Assembly: GCF_003172895.1 (NCBI RefSeq)
Contig: NZ_QGKL01000035.1
Location: 124,001 to 188,000, forward strand
DNA: 64,000 nt
Reading direction: 5' to 3'
Origin: Leucothrix arctica
GTDB taxonomy: Bacteria; Pseudomonadota; Gammaproteobacteria; Thiotrichales; Thiotrichaceae
Positions 61,424 to 64,000 of the stretch are shown here, in pieces. Position numbers and translations under genes: made by a program. A model generated the notes under the pieces. The model did not search any database. It was not told where the DNA came from and saw only the letters and a program-made list of their open reading frames with translations. The first letter of the stretch is position 1. Every line of letters begins with the position of its first letter.

Positions 61424-62457
61424 ATGTAAATGCTGACCAGTTTTTGCGTTTATTTGATGACGGTAAGCCGTTAAGCCCGATCTACTTGTTAAGTGGTGAT
61501 GAGCCTCTGCAAATGATGGAAGCGGCTGATGCTGTGCGTAAAGCGGCACGAGATCAAGGCTACATTGAGCGTGAAATACTACGTGTTGAAGCAGGGTTTG
61601 ACTGGTCATCACTTGGACAATCTGCTGATGAAATGTCATTGTTTAGCCAGCAAAAAATACTTGATCTTCGCTTAGAAAAACAGTCACCCGGCGCAAAAGG
61701 TAGTAAAGCACTGAGTGAATATGTGAAGCGTATTCCTGAAGATAAAATTCTACTAATAACGTGTCAGAAACTGGACTACCGGCAGAAGAACAGTGCGTGG
61801 GTCAAAGCGTTATCTGGTGCGGGTGTCTTTGTACAGTTTTGGGACTTATCGCTCGCGCAAACATTAGGCTGGGTGGCAAAGCGCCTGCGTCATAATGGAC
61901 TGCAGCCAACGCAAGAAGCGGTGCGACTACTCACTGAGCGTGTTGAAGGTAACTTGCTTGCTGCCGCACAAGAAATTGATAAGTTAAAATTACTCTACGG
62001 CAAAGCGCAAATTAGTGAAGTAGAAGTTTTGGAAGTGGTCAGTGATAGTGCGCGTTTTAGCGTGTTTGATCTATCGACTGCAATAACCTCTGCGGACAGT
62101 CGTCGCGTACAACATATTTTGTATCATCTGCGTCAAGAAGGTGTACCAACGACTCTGGTGCTTTGGGTGGTGAATGACTTAGTCACTCAGCTGTCAGAGG
62201 CGAGCTTTGTCATGCGAAATGGTGGTAATGAACAACAAGCACTGAGCAAAGTACCTAAGCCCCGTCAAAAGGTATTTCAGCCGGCATTGCGTCGGTTACA
62301 GTCAGCGGATTGGCCGCACATTACAGAAAAGGCTATTGAAGTTGATCGCTTGATCAAAGGTTTGAGTCAGGTTGCGAACAAAGGCGATGCCCGTGTTTGG
62401 GTTGAGTTATTAGACTTGAGTTTGTTGCTAGCAGGTACTGAGATTGTCGGTAGTTAA
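61420..62457 (+). CDS. holA: DNA polymerase III subunit delta
   Basis: HolA is the delta subunit of the clamp loader, opening the beta clamp. The 345-residue protein, starting at GTG, shows PIYLLSGDEPLQMMEAADAVR, FDWSSLGQSADEMSLFSQQKILDLRL, ILLITCQKLDYRQKNSAW, EGNLLAAAQEIDKLKLLY, DSARFSVFDLSTAITSAD and DARVWVELLDLSLLLAG. Length equals E. coli HolA (343). The start overlaps rnfH by 4 bp; in E. coli it is with lptE far away. It is convergent with the peroxidase gene, overlapping by 4 bp. Confidence 0.95.
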   Translation: MNVNADQFLRLFDDGKPLSPIYLLSGDEPLQMMEAADAVRKAARDQGYIEREILRVEAGFDWSSLGQSADEMSLFSQQKILDLRLEKQSPGAKGSKALSEYVKRIPEDKILLITCQKLDYRQKNSAWVKALSGAGVFVQFWDLSLAQTLGWVAKRLRHNGLQPTQEAVRLLTERVEGNLLAAAQEIDKLKLLYGKAQISEVEVLEVVSDSARFSVFDLSTAITSADSRRVQHILYHLRQEGVPTTLVLWVVNDLVTQLSEASFVMRNGGNEQQALSKVPKPRQKVFQPALRRLQSADWPHITEKAIEVDRLIKGLSQVANKGDARVWVELLDLSLLLAGTEIVGS

Positions 62458-63629
62458 TCAGACAGTGAATGTAGAAAAGCGACAAGGTCACTGACCTCAT
62501 CTTTAGAAAGCCCGAGTGGTTTTAAAACCGCTTCACCGTCCGCGTGTAAGCGTTCCATATCAATATTATTGTAGTGCTGTACGACATCTTCCAATGTTTT
62601 AAGCGAACCGTTGTGCATATAGGGTGCTGTTTTGGCAACGTTACGCAGGCTTGGTACGCGGAATATCCCAAAGTTAGAATGTAATTGAGTCACTTTCTGC
62701 ACTGCCCAAGCGCCTGTCTTGTTTGGATCGTCGTTGTACTTTCCGTCTAGCGTAAAAGGTGACTCCTTTAAGTCAATAATACCTTGGTGACGACCTTTAT
62801 CAACGACACCGGATCGGATGAAATAGGGCACGCCAGCATCATGAAACTCACCATTGGTAAACAGTGCGCCTTGATGGCAAAAGCTGCATCGTCCACGACC
62901 AACAAATAGTGCCAAACCACGTTGAGCGGCTTTTGGGTAGTTGGCTACCGTTACCCAGTCTTCTTTGGCTGCGGCATCTCTAAAGGTATCAAACGGTGTT
63001 TTGCCAGTGACTAATGTTTCTTGGTAGGCCGCTAGGGCTTTACCGATATTAACCAATATTTCCTCACTTGACTGAGGTTCGGGAGCGCCGAATAGTGCGT
63101 TGTATTGATTAGCTAAGTCCTTAGCGCTTGCAACATCCCGTATTTTTTCTATCGGCAAGTTCATTTCAGAAGTATGAAGGATAGGTCTTATCGATTGTGC
63201 CCAGAGGTTGTCGTTGCGCCCGTCCCAGCCGAACCAACGGTTAAACCTTACATTGACGAGTGTTTGGGTGTCGCGGTCTAACTCATGGTGGTTAAGTGAT
63301 TTGGCTGACTCGCTAGTTGAGTCATTGGTAAACGCTTGATCGGGTGAATGGCAGGAAGCGCAGCTAGTGCTGTTGTCGCCAGACAAAGCGGTACTTGAGA
63401 ATAACTGCTTACCAAAGGCAATAGCATCGCTATTTCCTGAGACTCGGTTACTTGGGTCTATCGGTGAATTAGATATTGATGACGGAGGCCAAGGGCCATG
63501 TGCTAAGGCACTGGATAATATTTGTGGCGACAGCTGTAAGTCTTTTTTACTTTTATCATTCGCAAGCACTAGGCCACAGTTTCCGAAAAGAACCACTGCC
63601 GCCATGAACAAAACCCAGAGTCGCTTCAT
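62454..63629 (-). CDS. Di-heme cytochrome c peroxidase (MauG/CcpA family)
   Basis: A 391-residue periplasmic protein with a signal peptide ending VLA-ND. Two heme c sites are seen: CASCHSPDQAF near residue 90 and CSFCHQGALF near residue 250. The family features RDTQTLVNVRFNRWFGWDGRNDNLWAQ, FRVPSLRNVAKTAPYMHNGSLKTLEDVVQHYN and the C-terminal DLVAFLHSL are present. Such enzymes reduce hydrogen peroxide or, as MauG, oxidise protein residues. It follows the partial gene at 63634 by a few bases, so the two are probably co-expressed. Which activity it has cannot be told here. Confidence 0.92.
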   Translation of the reverse strand: MKRLWVLFMAAVVLFGNCGLVLANDKSKKDLQLSPQILSSALAHGPWPPSSISNSPIDPSNRVSGNSDAIAFGKQLFSSTALSGDNSTSCASCHSPDQAFTNDSTSESAKSLNHHELDRDTQTLVNVRFNRWFGWDGRNDNLWAQSIRPILHTSEMNLPIEKIRDVASAKDLANQYNALFGAPEPQSSEEILVNIGKALAAYQETLVTGKTPFDTFRDAAAKEDWVTVANYPKAAQRGLALFVGRGRCSFCHQGALFTNGEFHDAGVPYFIRSGVVDKGRHQGIIDLKESPFTLDGKYNDDPNKTGAWAVQKVTQLHSNFGIFRVPSLRNVAKTAPYMHNGSLKTLEDVVQHYNNIDMERLHADGEAVLKPLGLSKDEVSDLVAFLHSLSD

Positions 63630-63633
63630 GTGT

Positions 63634-64000
63634 CTAATTGATGGTTATGTTTTGTGAATAGTGTACTGCGAAGTCTCCCGTATACGTCGAAATATTCACA
63701 GTCCATTGGCCCGGCATGTGGAACAGGAAGTCCTTAATTTTGTAGGTCTGACTTGCGACGTCAAACGTAACGGTCGGTGTGTAGTTCATCCCATGCTGAT
63801 GTGCAGGCATGATTGCAGTGGCGGTGACACGATCAGGTTGGTCTTTTTTGGTATCACAAAGGGCAACGTGAAATGAAAATGGCTGACCAAGGGTGATGTC
63901 ATCTTTAGTTAAGTCACTCATAACAGGACCGCTCTCAGCTTCAGCTGTTTGGAGAAAGCTCCAGCCAGAGCCTGACCGACACTCTTGCGCAACAAACGCA
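63634..64000 (-). CDS. Partial secreted protein with a YtkA/FixH-like domain, 5' end beyond the window
   Basis: The frame is open from the right edge to its stop at 63634, so at least 121 codons are present. An internal ATG is at 63921 but the frame continues upstream of it (AFVAQECRSGSGWSFLQTAEAESG). The domain shows LGQPFSFHVALCDT, ATAIMPAHQHGMNYTPTVTFD, YKIKDFLFHMPGQWTVNISTYTG, a pattern like the YtkA-type beta-sandwich that occurs next to di-heme peroxidases. The HQHGM and FHMPG His/Met cluster could bind copper. This is inferred from the residues. The start lies outside the window. Confidence 0.7.
   Translation of the reverse strand, partial: AFVAQECRSGSGWSFLQTAEAESGPVMSDLTKDDITLGQPFSFHVALCDTKKDQPDRVTATAIMPAHQHGMNYTPTVTFDVASQTYKIKDFLFHMPGQWTVNISTYTGDFAVHYSQNITIN

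Overview
The window looks like chromosomal DNA of a Gram-negative, probably marine, gammaproteobacterium. The evidence is the lipid A/Kdo export and synthesis block (msbA, lpxK, kdsB), outer-membrane and periplasmic proteins, gammaproteobacterial pairs such as smpB/ratA/rnfH, a short-form HisG, a TRAP transporter and moderate, slightly AT-rich composition. I see no rRNA, tRNA, CRISPR array or intact insertion sequence. I cannot name the genus.

Layout. 0-10 kb: yjgA, a secreted glycoside-hydrolase-like protein, parE, and a 1753-residue surface protein that combines a barrel-like N-terminus, an OmpA-like domain, proline/glycine-rich linkers and about 13 Ig-like repeats (all minus strand). 10-25 kb: housekeeping genes, murJ with a DUF945 gene, a possible NlpC/P60-like protein, rlmD, an exbB-exbD-msbA-lpxK-ycaR-kdsB operon, purM-purN and recQ. 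25-31 kb: two secreted DUF1566 proteins, a cytochrome b561/YceI pair, a LysR gene broken by an internal deletion, an RNase T2 and the N-end-rule transferase bpt. 31-35.6 kb: hisG, a DAHP synthase and hisD with a Nif3-family gene. 35.6-39.7 kb: an accessory scar of AT-rich orphan ORFs, a 5'-truncated Rhs tip interrupted by an in-frame TGA, a possible immunity gene, and two decayed copies of the same exonuclease gene on either side.

39.7-50.8 kb is the most interesting region. The minus strand reads phaR, an alpha/beta hydrolase and succinate-semialdehyde dehydrogenase. The plus strand reads a phasin, then a tight run of a TPP-dependent decarboxylase/acetolactate-synthase-like enzyme, an iron alcohol dehydrogenase, phaE, phaC and a CoA-transferase. 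Together these could form a full route from 2-oxoglutarate through succinate semialdehyde and 4-hydroxybutyrate to 4-hydroxybutyryl-CoA and a 4-hydroxybutyrate polyester, with the divergent genes returning monomer to succinate. The PhaC subunit also carries a 70-residue Lys/Ala/Pro tail resembling histone H1 or PhaM. Substrates are inferred, not shown.

50.8-64 kb: a dctP-dctQ-dctM TRAP transporter with a hairpin between dctP and dctQ, RidA-like and GFA-family enzymes, a decayed copy of the 3' end of a SNF2 helicase next to a VF530-family gene, the intact 1387-residue helicase, smpB, ratA-rnfH-holA, a di-heme peroxidase of the MauG/CcpA type, and the 3' part of a secreted gene that runs off the right edge.
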